From NCBI GenBank assembly GCA_964520525.1, contig CAZFNR010000003.1, positions 1 to 64,000 on the forward strand: a DNA stretch of 64,000 nt, written 5' to 3'. The notes below the pieces were generated by a model. The model did no database searches. It was given only the letters and a program-made list of their open reading frames with translations, and had not been told where the DNA came from. Of this stretch, positions 42,920 through 52,042 are shown in pieces. Position numbers and translations under genes: made by a program. This stretch comes from JAJPXC01 sp964520525. Lineage in GTDB: Bacteria; Bacteroidota; Bacteroidia; Bacteroidales; Muribaculaceae. How positions within the stretch are numbered: position 1 is the stretch's first letter; every line of letters starts with the position of its first letter.

Positions 42920-43309
42920 ATGCCTACTATTCAGCAATTAGTAAGAAAAGGACGTGTGGCTCTCAAAGACAAGAGCAAGTCGCCTGCACTCGATTCGTGC
43001 CCTCAGCGTCGCGGCGTGTGCGTGCGCGTCTACACCACAACCCCTAAGAAACCTAACTCGGCTATGCGTAAGGTAGCCCGCGTGAGATTGACTAACGGTA
43101 AAGAGGTTAACTCTTACATCCCCGGCGAAGGCCACAACCTCCAGGAGCACTCAATCGTGCTTGTCCGCGGCGGTCGTGTCAAAGACCTCCCCGGTGTGCG
43201 TTATCACATCGTACGCGGTACCCTCGATACCAGCGGAGTCAAGGATCGCACTCAGCGTCGCTCTAAATACGGAGCCAAGCGTCCGAAGGCCGGTGCAGCC
43301 AAGAAGTAA
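42920..43309 (+). CDS. rpsL: 30S ribosomal protein S12
   Basis: Decoding-centre protein of the small subunit. The sequence carries the universal KSPALDSCPQRRGVCVRVYT and TTPKKPNSAMRKVARVRLT blocks and GVRYHIVRGTLDTSGV, with the usual streptomycin-site lysines (TPKKPNS, GVK). 129 residues. First gene of the supercluster, after a 136-nt structured leader. Confidence 0.98.
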   Translation: MPTIQQLVRKGRVALKDKSKSPALDSCPQRRGVCVRVYTTTPKKPNSAMRKVARVRLTNGKEVNSYIPGEGHNLQEHSIVLVRGGRVKDLPGVRYHIVRGTLDTSGVKDRTQRRSKYGAKRPKAGAAKK

Positions 43310-43515
43310 TCGATTCTCCCGCTGATGAGCGGAGACACGATGAAGCGTCACTAAACGCACCACGAGATAAACAAAACAAGTAAACAAAACGACTCGTTTT
43401 TGATTTATTGGAGCTAAATTCAGGTTGAGTAAGCCGAAGCGTCAGAGGACGCCGGGCTGAAGAAATACAAGAAGCAAGCAACCAACAGGCAAAAACAAAA
43501 ATTTTTGTAAACCAA
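43310..43515. other. rpsL-rpsG spacer with stem-loop
   Basis: 206 nt with no gene, unusually long for this cluster. Contains a nested stem: AGCC (43432-43435) with GGCT (43455-43458) and GCGTC (43439-43443) with GACGC (43448-43452). See findings. Confidence 0.55.
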
Positions 43516-43992
43516 ATGAGAAAAGCAAAACCTAAGAAACGGGTTATCCTGCCCGATCCCGTTTTTCACGATGTAAGAGTGTCGAAATTCGTCAACCACT
43601 TGATGTACGACGGCAAAAAGAACACTGCTTACACCATTTTCTATTCAGCACTTGAGACTGTGAAGTCTAAGCTGCCCAACGAAGAGAAAACCGCACTCGA
43701 GATCTGGAAAAAAGCTCTCGAAAATGTGACTCCCCAGGTGGAGGTCAAGTCACGCCGCGTCGGTGGCGCAACATTCCAGGTGCCTACTGAGATCCGCCCC
43801 GACCGCAAGGAATCAATATCAATGAAAAACCTTATCCTCTATGCCCGCAAACGTGGCGGACGCACTATGGCCGACAAGCTCGCTGCCGAAATCGTAGACG
43901 CGTTCAACGACCAAGGCGGCGCTTTCAAACGTAAAGAAGATATGCACAAGATGGCCGAGGCTAACCGCGCATTCGCTCACTTCCGTTTCTAA
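43516..43992 (+). CDS. rpsG: 30S ribosomal protein S7
   Basis: Head-domain assembly initiator that binds the 3' domain of 16S rRNA. Characteristic RKAKPKKRVILPDPVFHDVRVSKFVN start, MYDGKKNTAYTIFYSALE, and RRVGGATFQVPTEIRPDRK. 158 residues. In E. coli S7 represses its own operon by binding the S12-S7 spacer; the long spacer here would allow the same. Confidence 0.98.
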   Translation: MRKAKPKKRVILPDPVFHDVRVSKFVNHLMYDGKKNTAYTIFYSALETVKSKLPNEEKTALEIWKKALENVTPQVEVKSRRVGGATFQVPTEIRPDRKESISMKNLILYARKRGGRTMADKLAAEIVDAFNDQGGAFKRKEDMHKMAEANRAFAHFRF

Positions 43993-44025
43993 TTTTCATT
44001 GATACACTTTTTAGATTTCTAAACA

Positions 44026-46152
44026 ATGGCTAAATCAGACGAAGCTTTAAAATATACCCGTAATATCGGTATCATGGCTCACATCGATGCCGGTAAAACG
44101 ACAACTTCTGAGCGTATTCTGTTCTATACCGGTTTGACCCACCGCATCGGCGAGGTGCACGATGGCGCAGCTACTATGGACTGGATGGAGCAGGAGCAAG
44201 AGCGTGGTATCACTATCACATCGGCCGCAACCACCACTTTCTGGAAATACAAGGACGAGAAATATAAAATCAACCTTATTGACACCCCCGGGCACGTCGA
44301 CTTCACTGTTGAGGTTGAACGTTCGCTCCGCGTGCTTGACGGCGCAGTCGCCGCATTCTGTGCGGTAGGTGGCGTTGAACCCCAGTCGGAGACCGTATGG
44401 CGTCAGGCTGACAAATACAACGTCCCCCGTATCGGTTATGTCAACAAGATGGACCGCTCGGGCGCTAACTTCTTCGAAGTCGTGCGTCAGCTCAAAGAAG
44501 TGCTCGGCGCGAATCCTTGCCCCATCGAAATCCCTATCGGCGCTGAAGAGACTTTCAAAGGCGTGGTAGACCTTATCCGCATGAAGGCTATCTTCTGGCA
44601 CGATGAGACTATGGGAGCTGACTACTCAGTAGAAGAGATTCCCGCGAACCTCAAAGATGAGGCTGAAGAGTGGCGCGACAAAATGCTTGAGAAAATCGCC
44701 GAGTATGACGATGACTTGATGGCAAAATATTTTGACGACCCCTCGACTATCACCGAGGACGAAATCCGCAAAGCTCTCCGTAAAGCGACCCTCTCGATGG
44801 ATGTCGTTCCTATGATTTGCGGTAGCTCGTTCAAAAACAAAGGCGTTCAGTTGCTTCTCGACTCTGTCTGCGCATTCTTGCCCAGCCCCGTCGATACCGG
44901 CGCTATTGAAGGCCATAACCCCGCCGACCCCGACAAGGTTGAGGTCCGCGAACCTTCAAGCGACGCACCTATGTGTGCCCTCGCGTTCAAGATCGCAACT
45001 GACCCCTATGTTGGCCGTCTGACGTTCTTCCGCGTTTACTCGGGCGACATTATCGCCGGCTCTTATATTCTTAACTGCCGTTCGGGCAAGAAAGAGCGCG
45101 TGAGCCGTCTGTTCCAGATGCACTCCAACAAGCAGAACCCAATGGAGAAAATCGGTTGCGGCGATATAGGCGCAGGTGTTGGTTTCAAAGATATCCGCAC
45201 CGGCGACACCCTTTGCGACGAAGCCCATCCTATCGTGCTCGAGGCAATGGAATTCCCCGATCCTGTGATTGGTATCGCTGTCGAGCCTAAGACTCAGAAA
45301 GACCTCGACAAACTCGGCGTCGGTCTTCAGAAACTTGCAGAAGAAGACCCCACATTCCGCGTTGAAACCAACGAGGAAACAGGCCAGACTGTCATCTCAG
45401 GTATGGGTGAGCTTCACCTCGACATCATTATCGACCGTCTCCGCCGTGAGTTTAAGGTCGAGTGTAACCAGGGTCGTCCCCAGGTAACCTATAAAGAGTC
45501 TATCACTCAGCCGATAGAGCTTCGCGAAGTGTTTAAGAAACAGACTGGTGGTCGCGGTAAATTCGCTGATATCATCGTTCGCGTTGAACCTGTAGACGAA
45601 GGCTTCGAAGGCGGTCTCCAATTCGTTGACGAAGTTAAGGGTGGTAACATCCCCAAAGAGTTTATCCCCTCGATACAGAAAGGTTTCCAAACCGCAATGA
45701 AGAACGGTGTGCTCGGTGGCTATCCCGTTGAGCAGCTTAAAGTTACCGTAATCGACGGTTCGTTCCACCCGGTTGACTCTGACCAGTTGTCATTTGAACT
45801 TTGTGCCATCCAGGCGTTCAAGAAGGCATGTGAGAAAGCCGGTCCCGTGCTGCTCGAACCTATCATGAAGATTGAGGTCGTTACCCCCGAGGAAAGCATG
45901 GGTGATGTCATCGGTGACTTGAACAAACGCCGCGGACAGGTAGAAGGCATGGAGACAAGCCGCTCAGGCGCGCGTGTCGTAAAAGCTAAAGCCCCCCTCG
46001 CCGAGATGTTCGGATATGTGACCGCTCTCCGCACCATCACTTCGGGCCGCGCAACCTCGACTATGTCGTTCTCACACTACGCAGAGGTCAGCACCTCTAT
46101 TGCCAAAAACGTCTTGACAGAGTGCCAAGGCCGCGTCGATCTTTTGAAATAA
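44026..46152 (+). CDS. fusA: Elongation factor G
   Basis: Translocation GTPase, 708 residues. Domain I has P-loop AHIDAGKTTTSERILFYTG, switch II DTPGHVDFTVEVERSLR and NKMDRSGANF; domain IV has the loop typical of translocating EF-G (SGMGELHLDIIIDRLRREF in domain III/IV boundary region). In this phylum more than one EF-G-like gene often exists; the str-cluster copy is normally the translocating one. No tuf gene follows; rpsJ comes next. Confidence 0.97.
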   Translation: MAKSDEALKYTRNIGIMAHIDAGKTTTSERILFYTGLTHRIGEVHDGAATMDWMEQEQERGITITSAATTTFWKYKDEKYKINLIDTPGHVDFTVEVERSLRVLDGAVAAFCAVGGVEPQSETVWRQADKYNVPRIGYVNKMDRSGANFFEVVRQLKEVLGANPCPIEIPIGAEETFKGVVDLIRMKAIFWHDETMGADYSVEEIPANLKDEAEEWRDKMLEKIAEYDDDLMAKYFDDPSTITEDEIRKALRKATLSMDVVPMICGSSFKNKGVQLLLDSVCAFLPSPVDTGAIEGHNPADPDKVEVREPSSDAPMCALAFKIATDPYVGRLTFFRVYSGDIIAGSYILNCRSGKKERVSRLFQMHSNKQNPMEKIGCGDIGAGVGFKDIRTGDTLCDEAHPIVLEAMEFPDPVIGIAVEPKTQKDLDKLGVGLQKLAEEDPTFRVETNEETGQTVISGMGELHLDIIIDRLRREFKVECNQGRPQVTYKESITQPIELREVFKKQTGGRGKFADIIVRVEPVDEGFEGGLQFVDEVKGGNIPKEFIPSIQKGFQTAMKNGVLGGYPVEQLKVTVIDGSFHPVDSDQLSFELCAIQAFKKACEKAGPVLLEPIMKIEVVTPEESMGDVIGDLNKRRGQVEGMETSRSGARVVKAKAPLAEMFGYVTALRTITSGRATSTMSFSHYAEVSTSIAKNVLTECQGRVDLLK

Positions 46153-46170
46153 TAAATCATTCAAACCAAT

Positions 46171-46476
46171 ATGAGCCAAAAAATCAGAATCAAATTAAAA
46201 TCTTACGATTACAACTTGGTTGACAAGTCGGCTGAGAAAATCGTAAAGACTGTGAAGGCTACAGGTGCGGTTATCAGCGGGCCAATTCCCCTGCCCACTC
46301 ACAAGCGTATCTTCACGGTCAACCGCTCGACTTTTGTGAACAAAAAATCACGCGAGCAGTTCCAGCTTTCATCATTCAAACGTCTTATCGACATCTACAA
46401 CTCCACCGCCAAAACAGTGGACGCGCTGATGAAACTCGAGCTCCCCAGCGGTGTCGAGGTTGAAATCAAGGTGTAA
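46171..46476 (+). CDS. rpsJ: 30S ribosomal protein S10
   Basis: Small head protein, also the NusE antitermination factor. 101 residues with IRIKLKSYDYNLVDKSAEKIV and GPIPLPTHKRIFTVNRSTFVNKKSREQF (the long loop reaching into the ribosome head). 18 nt after fusA, so the str and S10 units are likely one transcript. Confidence 0.98.
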   Translation: MSQKIRIKLKSYDYNLVDKSAEKIVKTVKATGAVISGPIPLPTHKRIFTVNRSTFVNKKSREQFQLSSFKRLIDIYNSTAKTVDALMKLELPSGVEVEIKV

Positions 46477-46515
46477 TAAGTAATAGTTCAATCAATTAAT
46501 TTAACAAACAGAGAA

Positions 46516-47133
46516 ATGCCAGGATTATTAGGAAAGAAAATCGGAATGACATCCGTTTTCAGTGCCGACGGCAAAAACGTGCCGTGCACTGTTATCGAAG
46601 TAGGTCCTTGTGTGGTTACTCAGGTAAAAACCGTTGACAACGATGGCTACGACGCTCTGCAGCTCGGTTTCCAGGAGCAGAAAGAAAAGCACCTGACCAA
46701 GCCCGAGATCGGCCATTTCAAGAAAGCGGGCGTAACCCCCAAGCGTCACTTGGCCGAGTTCAAAGGGTTTGAAGGCGAGTACAAGCTCGGCGACACCATC
46801 AGCGTGGAGCTGTTCAGCGAAAACGACTTCGTTGACGTAGTCGGTACCTCTAAAGGTAAAGGCTTCCAAGGCGTCGTTAAGCGTCACGGCTTCGGCGGTG
46901 TGGGTCAGACAACCCACGGCCAGCACAACCGTCTCCGCGCTCCCGGTTCGGTCGGTGCCTGCTCTTATCCCGCCAAAGTGTTCAAAGGAATGCGCATGGC
47001 AGGCCAAATGGGCAACGAGCGCGTGACCATCCAGAACCTTCAGGTGCTGAAGGTCATCGCTGACCACAATCTTTTGTTGATTAAGGGTTCAATCCCCGGA
47101 TGTAAAGGTTCAATCGTATTAATTGAGAAATAA
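46516..47133 (+). CDS. rplC: 50S ribosomal protein L3
   Basis: Early assembly protein near the peptidyl transferase centre. 205 residues, GLLGKKIGMTSVFSADGKNVPCTVIEVGPC at the N-terminus and the tip loop HGFGGVGQTTHGQHNRLRAPGSVGACS. Its stop overlaps the rplD start by 1 nt (TAATG). Confidence 0.98.
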   Translation: MPGLLGKKIGMTSVFSADGKNVPCTVIEVGPCVVTQVKTVDNDGYDALQLGFQEQKEKHLTKPEIGHFKKAGVTPKRHLAEFKGFEGEYKLGDTISVELFSENDFVDVVGTSKGKGFQGVVKRHGFGGVGQTTHGQHNRLRAPGSVGACSYPAKVFKGMRMAGQMGNERVTIQNLQVLKVIADHNLLLIKGSIPGCKGSIVLIEK

Positions 47134-47753
47134 TGGAACTCGCAATATACAACATAAAAGGAGAAGACACCGGCCGTAAAGCTCAGCTTAACGACGAGGT
47201 GTTTGCAATTGACGCAAACGAGCACGCCGTATATCTCGATGTGAAGCAATACTTGGCCAACCAGCGTCAGGGTACCCACAAGTCCAAAGAACGCAGCGAA
47301 GTCAGCGGCTCTACCCGCAAGCTCCACAAGCAGAAAGGCGGCGGCGGCTCGCGTATCGGTGACATCAATTCACCCGTGCTCGTCGGTGGTGGACGTGTCT
47401 TCGGACCGCGCCCCCGCGACTACCGCTTCAAACTTAACAAAAAACTCAAACAGCTCGCACGCAAGAGCGCTCTGACTATCAAGGCTCAAGATAATCAGAT
47501 TATAATCGTTGAGGACTTCACTCTCGACACTCCCAAAACAAAAGATTTCGTAAATATTACTAAAAATCTTAAAGTTGAGGGCAAGCGCATCCTGCTCGTT
47601 TTAGCAGACCAAAATAAAAACGTATATTTGTCTGCTCGAAATGTGCCTGAGACGAAAATCATGACCGCCTCAGACATTAACACGTATGCTGTGCTTAACA
47701 ACAAAGCTATTATCCTCACGGAAAGTAGCCTTGACGTTATTAACCAACTTTAA
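47133..47753 (+). CDS. rplD: 50S ribosomal protein L4
   Basis: Exit-tunnel protein; in E. coli also the regulator of the S10 operon. 206 residues with the tunnel loop RQGTHKSKERSEVSGSTRKLHKQKGGGGSRIGD. 1-nt overlap with rplC. No obvious L4-type leader was found upstream of rpsJ. Confidence 0.98.
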   Translation: MELAIYNIKGEDTGRKAQLNDEVFAIDANEHAVYLDVKQYLANQRQGTHKSKERSEVSGSTRKLHKQKGGGGSRIGDINSPVLVGGGRVFGPRPRDYRFKLNKKLKQLARKSALTIKAQDNQIIIVEDFTLDTPKTKDFVNITKNLKVEGKRILLVLADQNKNVYLSARNVPETKIMTASDINTYAVLNNKAIILTESSLDVINQL

Positions 47754-47759
47754 CCCCAT

Positions 47760-47766
47760 AGGAGGA
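47760..47766 (+). promoter_or_regulatory. Strong Shine-Dalgarno sequence of rplW
   Basis: AGGAGGA, 8 nt before the rplW ATG. Most genes in this window lack a Shine-Dalgarno sequence, so this one stands out. Confidence 0.7.
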
Positions 47767-47773
47767 TAAAACA

Positions 47774-48064
47774 ATGGATATAATGATAGAACCAATCGTA
47801 ACCGAAAAGGCTACACGGTTGACCGAAAAACTCAACCGCTACACATTCCGCGTTTCCCCCGATGCTAACAAATTCCAGATTTGTAGTTTGGTAGAGAAGC
47901 TCTACGGGGTGAAGGTGGTTGCCGTCAACACTGCGGTTGTTAGAGGTAAAAACAAGTCCCGTTACACCAAGAGCGGTTTGCTCAAAGGTAAGACATCATC
48001 TTACAAAAAGGCAATCATCACGGTGGCCGACGGTGAAACTATTGACTTTTATAGCAACATTTAA
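47774..48064 (+). CDS. rplW: 50S ribosomal protein L23
   Basis: Tunnel-exit protein and docking site for trigger factor and SRP. 96 residues: IMIEPIVTEKATRLTEKLNRYTFRV and VEKLYGVKVVAVNTAVVRGK. Preceded by a rare strong Shine-Dalgarno sequence. Confidence 0.97.
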   Translation: MDIMIEPIVTEKATRLTEKLNRYTFRVSPDANKFQICSLVEKLYGVKVVAVNTAVVRGKNKSRYTKSGLLKGKTSSYKKAIITVADGETIDFYSNI

Positions 48065-48071
48065 ATAAAAA

Positions 48072-48899
48072 ATGGCAGTAAGAAAATTCAAGCCCACAAC
48101 ACCGGGGCAAAGACACAAGGTTATTGGTGTATTTAAAGGTACAATCACTGCTACTACACCAGAAAAATCTCTTACAGTCGGCAAAAAATCGTCCGGCGGC
48201 CGTAACTCACAGGGCCGTCTGACCGTGCGCTATATCGGCGGCGGTCACAAACGCAAATACCGCGTCATCGACTTTAAGAGAAACAAAGACGGTGTTCCCG
48301 CCGTAGTGAAATCAATCGAGTATGACCCCAACCGTTCAGCTCGAATCGCACTCCTATACTACGTCGATGGAGCCAAGGCTTACATTATCGCACCCAACGG
48401 CTTAGAGGTTGGTATGACCGTAGTAAGCGGTCCCGATGTCGCTCCCGAGGTTGGCAACGCTCTCCCCTTGAGCAAAATCCCCCTCGGTACCGTCATCCAC
48501 AACATCGAGTTGCGTCCCGGCCAGGGAGCCATCATGGCTCGCTCTGCCGGCACTTTCGCGCAGTTGACTTCGCGAGAAGGTGATTACGCCATTATCAAAT
48601 TACCTTCGGGAGAAACACGTAAAATCCTCGCTGCCTGCAAGGCAACCATCGGTGTCGTCGGCAACAGCGAGCACTCTCTTGAACGCTCAGGCAAGGCCGG
48701 CCGCTCTCGCTGGCTCGGTCGTCGTCCCCGCAACCGCGGCGTAGTTATGAACCCTGTCGACCACCCGATGGGTGGTGGTGAAGGCCGCGCTTCAGGTGGC
48801 CATCCCCGTTCGCGCAAGGGCTTGTACTCAAAGGGCCTCAAGACACGTGCGCCGAAGAAACACTCTTCAAAGTACATTATTGAAAGAAGGAAAAAGTAA
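48072..48899 (+). CDS. rplB: 50S ribosomal protein L2
   Basis: Core protein next to the peptidyl transferase centre. 275 residues with RKFKPTTPGQRHKVI, RYIGGGHKRKYRVIDFKRN, and the invariant GVVMNPVDHPMGGGEGRASGGHP. Only 7 nt separate it from rplW. Confidence 0.98.
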   Translation: MAVRKFKPTTPGQRHKVIGVFKGTITATTPEKSLTVGKKSSGGRNSQGRLTVRYIGGGHKRKYRVIDFKRNKDGVPAVVKSIEYDPNRSARIALLYYVDGAKAYIIAPNGLEVGMTVVSGPDVAPEVGNALPLSKIPLGTVIHNIELRPGQGAIMARSAGTFAQLTSREGDYAIIKLPSGETRKILAACKATIGVVGNSEHSLERSGKAGRSRWLGRRPRNRGVVMNPVDHPMGGGEGRASGGHPRSRKGLYSKGLKTRAPKKHSSKYIIERRKK

Positions 48900-48918
48900 T
48901 CTGATTAATTAAGCAACT

Positions 48919-49188
48919 ATGAGTCGTTCATTAAAAAAAGGCCCATTTATCAGCGTGAAACTCGAGAAGAAAGTCTCGGCGATGGATGAGAGCGGCAAGA
49001 AATCGGTTATCAAGACATGGAGCCGAGCTTCGATGATTGCTCCCGAGTTCGTCGGACACACTTTCGCAGTCCACAACGGTAATAAGTTCATCCCTGTCTA
49101 TGTAACCGAGAACATGGTAGGTCACAAACTTGGCGAGTTCGCTCCCACCCGCACCTTCCGTGGTCACGCCGGTAACAAGAAGAAATAA
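48919..49188 (+). CDS. rpsS: 30S ribosomal protein S19
   Basis: Head protein contacting S13 and the A-site region. 89 residues: MSRSLKKGPFISVKLEKK, KTWSRASMIAPEFVGHTFAVHNG and TRTFRGHAGNKKK. Confidence 0.98.
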   Translation: MSRSLKKGPFISVKLEKKVSAMDESGKKSVIKTWSRASMIAPEFVGHTFAVHNGNKFIPVYVTENMVGHKLGEFAPTRTFRGHAGNKKK

Positions 49189-49240
49189 TTTGGGCCCTGG
49201 TTATAAATAATTTTTGAAAAAAAGAAAAGATTAAAATACA

Positions 49241-49654
49241 ATGGGTGTAAGAAAAAGACAATCAGCCGAATTGATTAAGGAAGCCCGCAAAAGCCAGGCG
49301 TTCGCCAAGCTGAAAAACGTGCCCTCGTCGCCCCGCAAGATGCGACTCGTCGCCGACTTGGTCCGCGGCCAAGAGGCGTTCCGCGCGCTGGGTATCCTGA
49401 AATTCTCCAATAAAGAGGCAGCAGCCAAAGTAGAGAAACTTCTCCGCTCGGCTATCGCCAACTGGGAAGCCAAGAACGAAAAGAAAGCCGAGAGCGGCGA
49501 ATTGTACATCAGCACAATCCACGTTGATTGCGCTCCGATGCTCAAACGCCTCCGTCCGGCTCCACAGGGTCGCGGCTACCGGATTCGTAAACGTGCCAAC
49601 CACGTTACATTGTTTGTAGATACGATTGACAATAAAGTAAAAAAAGAGGCATAA
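49241..49654 (+). CDS. rplV: 50S ribosomal protein L22
   Basis: Tunnel-lining protein; 137 residues including the beta-hairpin that lines the exit tunnel (GAPMLKRLRPAPQGRGYRIRKRANH-type, here CAPMLKRLRPAPQGRGYRI). The basic N-terminal extension (MGVRKRQSAELIKEARKSQ) is common in Bacteroidota. Ends 3 nt before rpsC. Confidence 0.97.
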   Translation: MGVRKRQSAELIKEARKSQAFAKLKNVPSSPRKMRLVADLVRGQEAFRALGILKFSNKEAAAKVEKLLRSAIANWEAKNEKKAESGELYISTIHVDCAPMLKRLRPAPQGRGYRIRKRANHVTLFVDTIDNKVKKEA

Positions 49655-49657
49655 GAA

Positions 49658-50392
49658 ATGGGACAGAAAGTAAATCCAATCAGCAATCGCTTGGGTGTCA
49701 TCAGAGGTTGGGACTCTAACTGGTATGGTGGCAGCAATTACGGAGATACCCTGCTCGAAGACTCAAAACTTCGCAAGTATCTTAATGTCCGCTTAGCCAA
49801 ATCAAGCGTTTCTCGCATCGTGATTGAGCGCACACTCAAGCTCATCACAATCACTGTGTGCACCTCGCGCCCGGGACTGATAATCGGCAAAGGCGGCTCT
49901 GAGGTCGACAAACTCAAAGAAGAACTCAAGAAAATCACCGACAAAGACGTTCAAATCAACATCTTCGAGGTGAAACGCCCCGAGCTCGACGCTCAAATCG
50001 TGGCAAGCACCGTGGCACGCCAAATCGAAGGCAAAATCGCCTACCGTCGTGCCGTCAAGATGGCTATCGCATCGACGATGCGCAGTGGAGCCGAGGGTAT
50101 CAAAGTGCAGGTTTCAGGCCGTCTCAACGGCGCCGAAATGGCACGCTCAGAGATGTTCAAGGAAGGCCGTACACCTCTCCACACTCTCCGCGCCGACATC
50201 GACTACGCTTTGGTTGAAGCTCACACAAAAGTGGGTGTTATCGGCGTGAAGGTTTGGATCTGCCGCGGTGAAGTTTACGGCAAGCGCGACCTTGCGCCCT
50301 CTTTCACCTCCAACGCTAAAGAGGGTCGCGGAGCGTCAAACAACGGCGCACCCCGCCGTGGCGGTTTCCGCAAACCCAAAAACAACCGTTAA
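49658..50392 (+). CDS. rpsC: 30S ribosomal protein S3
   Basis: mRNA-entry helicase-like protein, 244 residues: GQKVNPISNRLGVIRGWDSNWYG, the KH domain SRPGLIIGKGGSEVDKLKEEL, and GRLNGAEMARSEMFKEGR. Basic Gly/Asn-rich tail. Confidence 0.98.
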   Translation: MGQKVNPISNRLGVIRGWDSNWYGGSNYGDTLLEDSKLRKYLNVRLAKSSVSRIVIERTLKLITITVCTSRPGLIIGKGGSEVDKLKEELKKITDKDVQINIFEVKRPELDAQIVASTVARQIEGKIAYRRAVKMAIASTMRSGAEGIKVQVSGRLNGAEMARSEMFKEGRTPLHTLRADIDYALVEAHTKVGVIGVKVWICRGEVYGKRDLAPSFTSNAKEGRGASNNGAPRRGGFRKPKNNR

Positions 50393-50418
50393 ACCATTTC
50401 AATTGAATCTCAACAACA

Positions 50419-50850
50419 ATGTTACAACCAAAGAAAACTAAATTTCGCAGAGCACAGAAAGGCCGCATGAAGGGCATCGCCCAGCGCGGTAATCAGCTTG
50501 CTTTCGGATCGTTTGGTATAAAGACTTTGGAGTCAAAATGGATCACGGGTCGCCAAATCGAGGCTGCCCGTGTAGCCGTGACTCGCTATATGCAGCGTCA
50601 GGGTCAAATCTGGATCCGCATATTCCCCGACAAACCCATCACCAAGAAACCTGCCGAAGTCCGCATGGGTAAAGGTAAAGGTTCGCCCGAAGGGTTCGTC
50701 GCACCCGTGACACCGGGCCGTATGCTCATCGAGGTGGAAGGCGTCAGCTACGAAATCGCAAAGGAAGCTTTGCGCCTCGCAGCCCAGAAACTCCCAGTGA
50801 TTACCAAGTTTGTCGTGCGCCGCGACTATGACCCAACCCAAAACGTGTAA
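50419..50850 (+). CDS. rplP: 50S ribosomal protein L16
   Basis: Binds the A-site tRNA elbow region. 143 residues: MLQPKKTKFRRAQKGRMKGIAQRG, FGSFGIKTLESKWITGRQIEAAR and RMGKGKGSPEGFVAPV. Confidence 0.98.
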   Translation: MLQPKKTKFRRAQKGRMKGIAQRGNQLAFGSFGIKTLESKWITGRQIEAARVAVTRYMQRQGQIWIRIFPDKPITKKPAEVRMGKGKGSPEGFVAPVTPGRMLIEVEGVSYEIAKEALRLAAQKLPVITKFVVRRDYDPTQNV

Positions 50851-50856
50851 TAAGCC

Positions 50857-51054
50857 ATGACAAAAGAAGAAATCAAGCAGCTTAGCACCAAGGATCTCCA
50901 GGACAAGTTGGCCGAAATGGTCAAAGACTATGCGCAACTCAAGGCCACTCATTCCGTGTCTCCCCTGGACAACCCCTCGCAAATCACAAAGGATCGCAAA
51001 ATGATTGCACGCGTCAAAACCGAGTTGCGCTGGCGCGAGATTAACAACAAATAA
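50857..51054 (+). CDS. rpmC: 50S ribosomal protein L29
   Basis: Two-helix tunnel-exit protein of 65 residues (EEIKQLSTKDLQDKLAEMVKDYAQLKAT ... IARVKTELRWREINNK). 6 nt after rplP. Confidence 0.96.
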   Translation: MTKEEIKQLSTKDLQDKLAEMVKDYAQLKATHSVSPLDNPSQITKDRKMIARVKTELRWREINNK

Positions 51055-51063
51055 TCCCAAGCA

Positions 51064-51324
51064 ATGGAAGAAAAGAGAAATTTAAGAAAAGAACGTATTG
51101 GGGTTGTATCGAGCAACAAGGGTGACAAGACCATCACCGTCACTATCAAGTGGAAGGAGAAACACCCTATCTACGGTAAGTTCGTCAACAAGACCAAGAA
51201 ATACCACGCCCACGACGAGAAAAACGAGTGCGGCGTAGGCGATACCGTCAAGCTGATGGAAACCCGTCCCTTGAGCAAAACCAAGAGATGGAGATTAGTA
51301 GAAATCATCGAAAAAGCGAAGTAA
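51064..51324 (+). CDS. rpsQ: 30S ribosomal protein S17
   Basis: 16S 5'-domain binding protein, 86 residues: RKERIGVVSSNKGDKTITVTI and YHAHDEKNECGVGDTVKLMETRPLSKTKRWRL. Three nt before rplN. Confidence 0.97.
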   Translation: MEEKRNLRKERIGVVSSNKGDKTITVTIKWKEKHPIYGKFVNKTKKYHAHDEKNECGVGDTVKLMETRPLSKTKRWRLVEIIEKAK

Positions 51325-51327
51325 ACT

Positions 51328-51693
51328 ATGATACAGACTGAATCACGATTAAATGTAGCCGATAACAGCGGGGCCAGAGAAGTCCTGTGTATCCATGTTC
51401 TGGGCGGTACAGGTCGTCGTTACGCATCGGTTGGCGACATCATCGTTGTAACGGTGAAAGACGCCAACCCTTCGTCAGACGTCAAAAAAGGCACTGTGTC
51501 TAAAGCTGTCGTAGTGCGCACCAAGAAAGAAATCAGACGTGCCGACGGCTCTTACATCCGCTTCGACGACAACGCCTGCGTGCTTCTAAACAACGCCGGC
51601 GAGCTTCGCGGCACACGTATCTTCGGCCCGGTAGCGCGTGAACTCCGCGCCACTAACATGAAGATTGTATCTCTCGCACCCGAAGTCCTTTAA
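51328..51693 (+). CDS. rplN: 50S ribosomal protein L14
   Basis: Intersubunit-bridge protein, 121 residues: MIQTESRLNVADNSGAREVLCIHVLGG and IRFDDNACVLLNNAGELRGTRIFGPVARELR. Confidence 0.98.
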   Translation: MIQTESRLNVADNSGAREVLCIHVLGGTGRRYASVGDIIVVTVKDANPSSDVKKGTVSKAVVVRTKKEIRRADGSYIRFDDNACVLLNNAGELRGTRIFGPVARELRATNMKIVSLAPEVL

Positions 51694-51721
51694 CACCCCC
51701 TAACAGCAAACAATTTCAGAA

Positions 51722-52042
51722 ATGAGCAAATTGCATATCAAAAAAGGCGATACGGTCTACGTCAACTCAGGCGACGACCGCGGCAAAGAGGGTAGAGTGC
51801 TGTCGGTGATTCCCGCAAAGCAGCGCGCTATCGTCGAGGGCGTCAACATGGTCTCTAAGAGCACCAAGCCCACCGCAAAGCATCCCCAGGGCGGCATCAT
51901 CAAAATGGAAGCCCCCATTCATGTGTCTAACCTCAACCTCATTGACCCCAAGTCTGGCAAGCCCACCCGCGTAGGCCACCGCACAGACGATAACGGCAAA
52001 AAGGTACGCTATTCCAAAAAATCAGGAGAGGAGATTAAGTAA
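51722..52042 (+). CDS. rplX: 50S ribosomal protein L24
   Basis: Assembly initiator near the tunnel exit. 106 residues with a KOW motif (KKGDTVYVNSGDDRGKEGRVLSVIP). Its stop overlaps the rplE start by 1 nt. Confidence 0.97.
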   Translation: MSKLHIKKGDTVYVNSGDDRGKEGRVLSVIPAKQRAIVEGVNMVSKSTKPTAKHPQGGIIKMEAPIHVSNLNLIDPKSGKPTRVGHRTDDNGKKVRYSKKSGEEIK

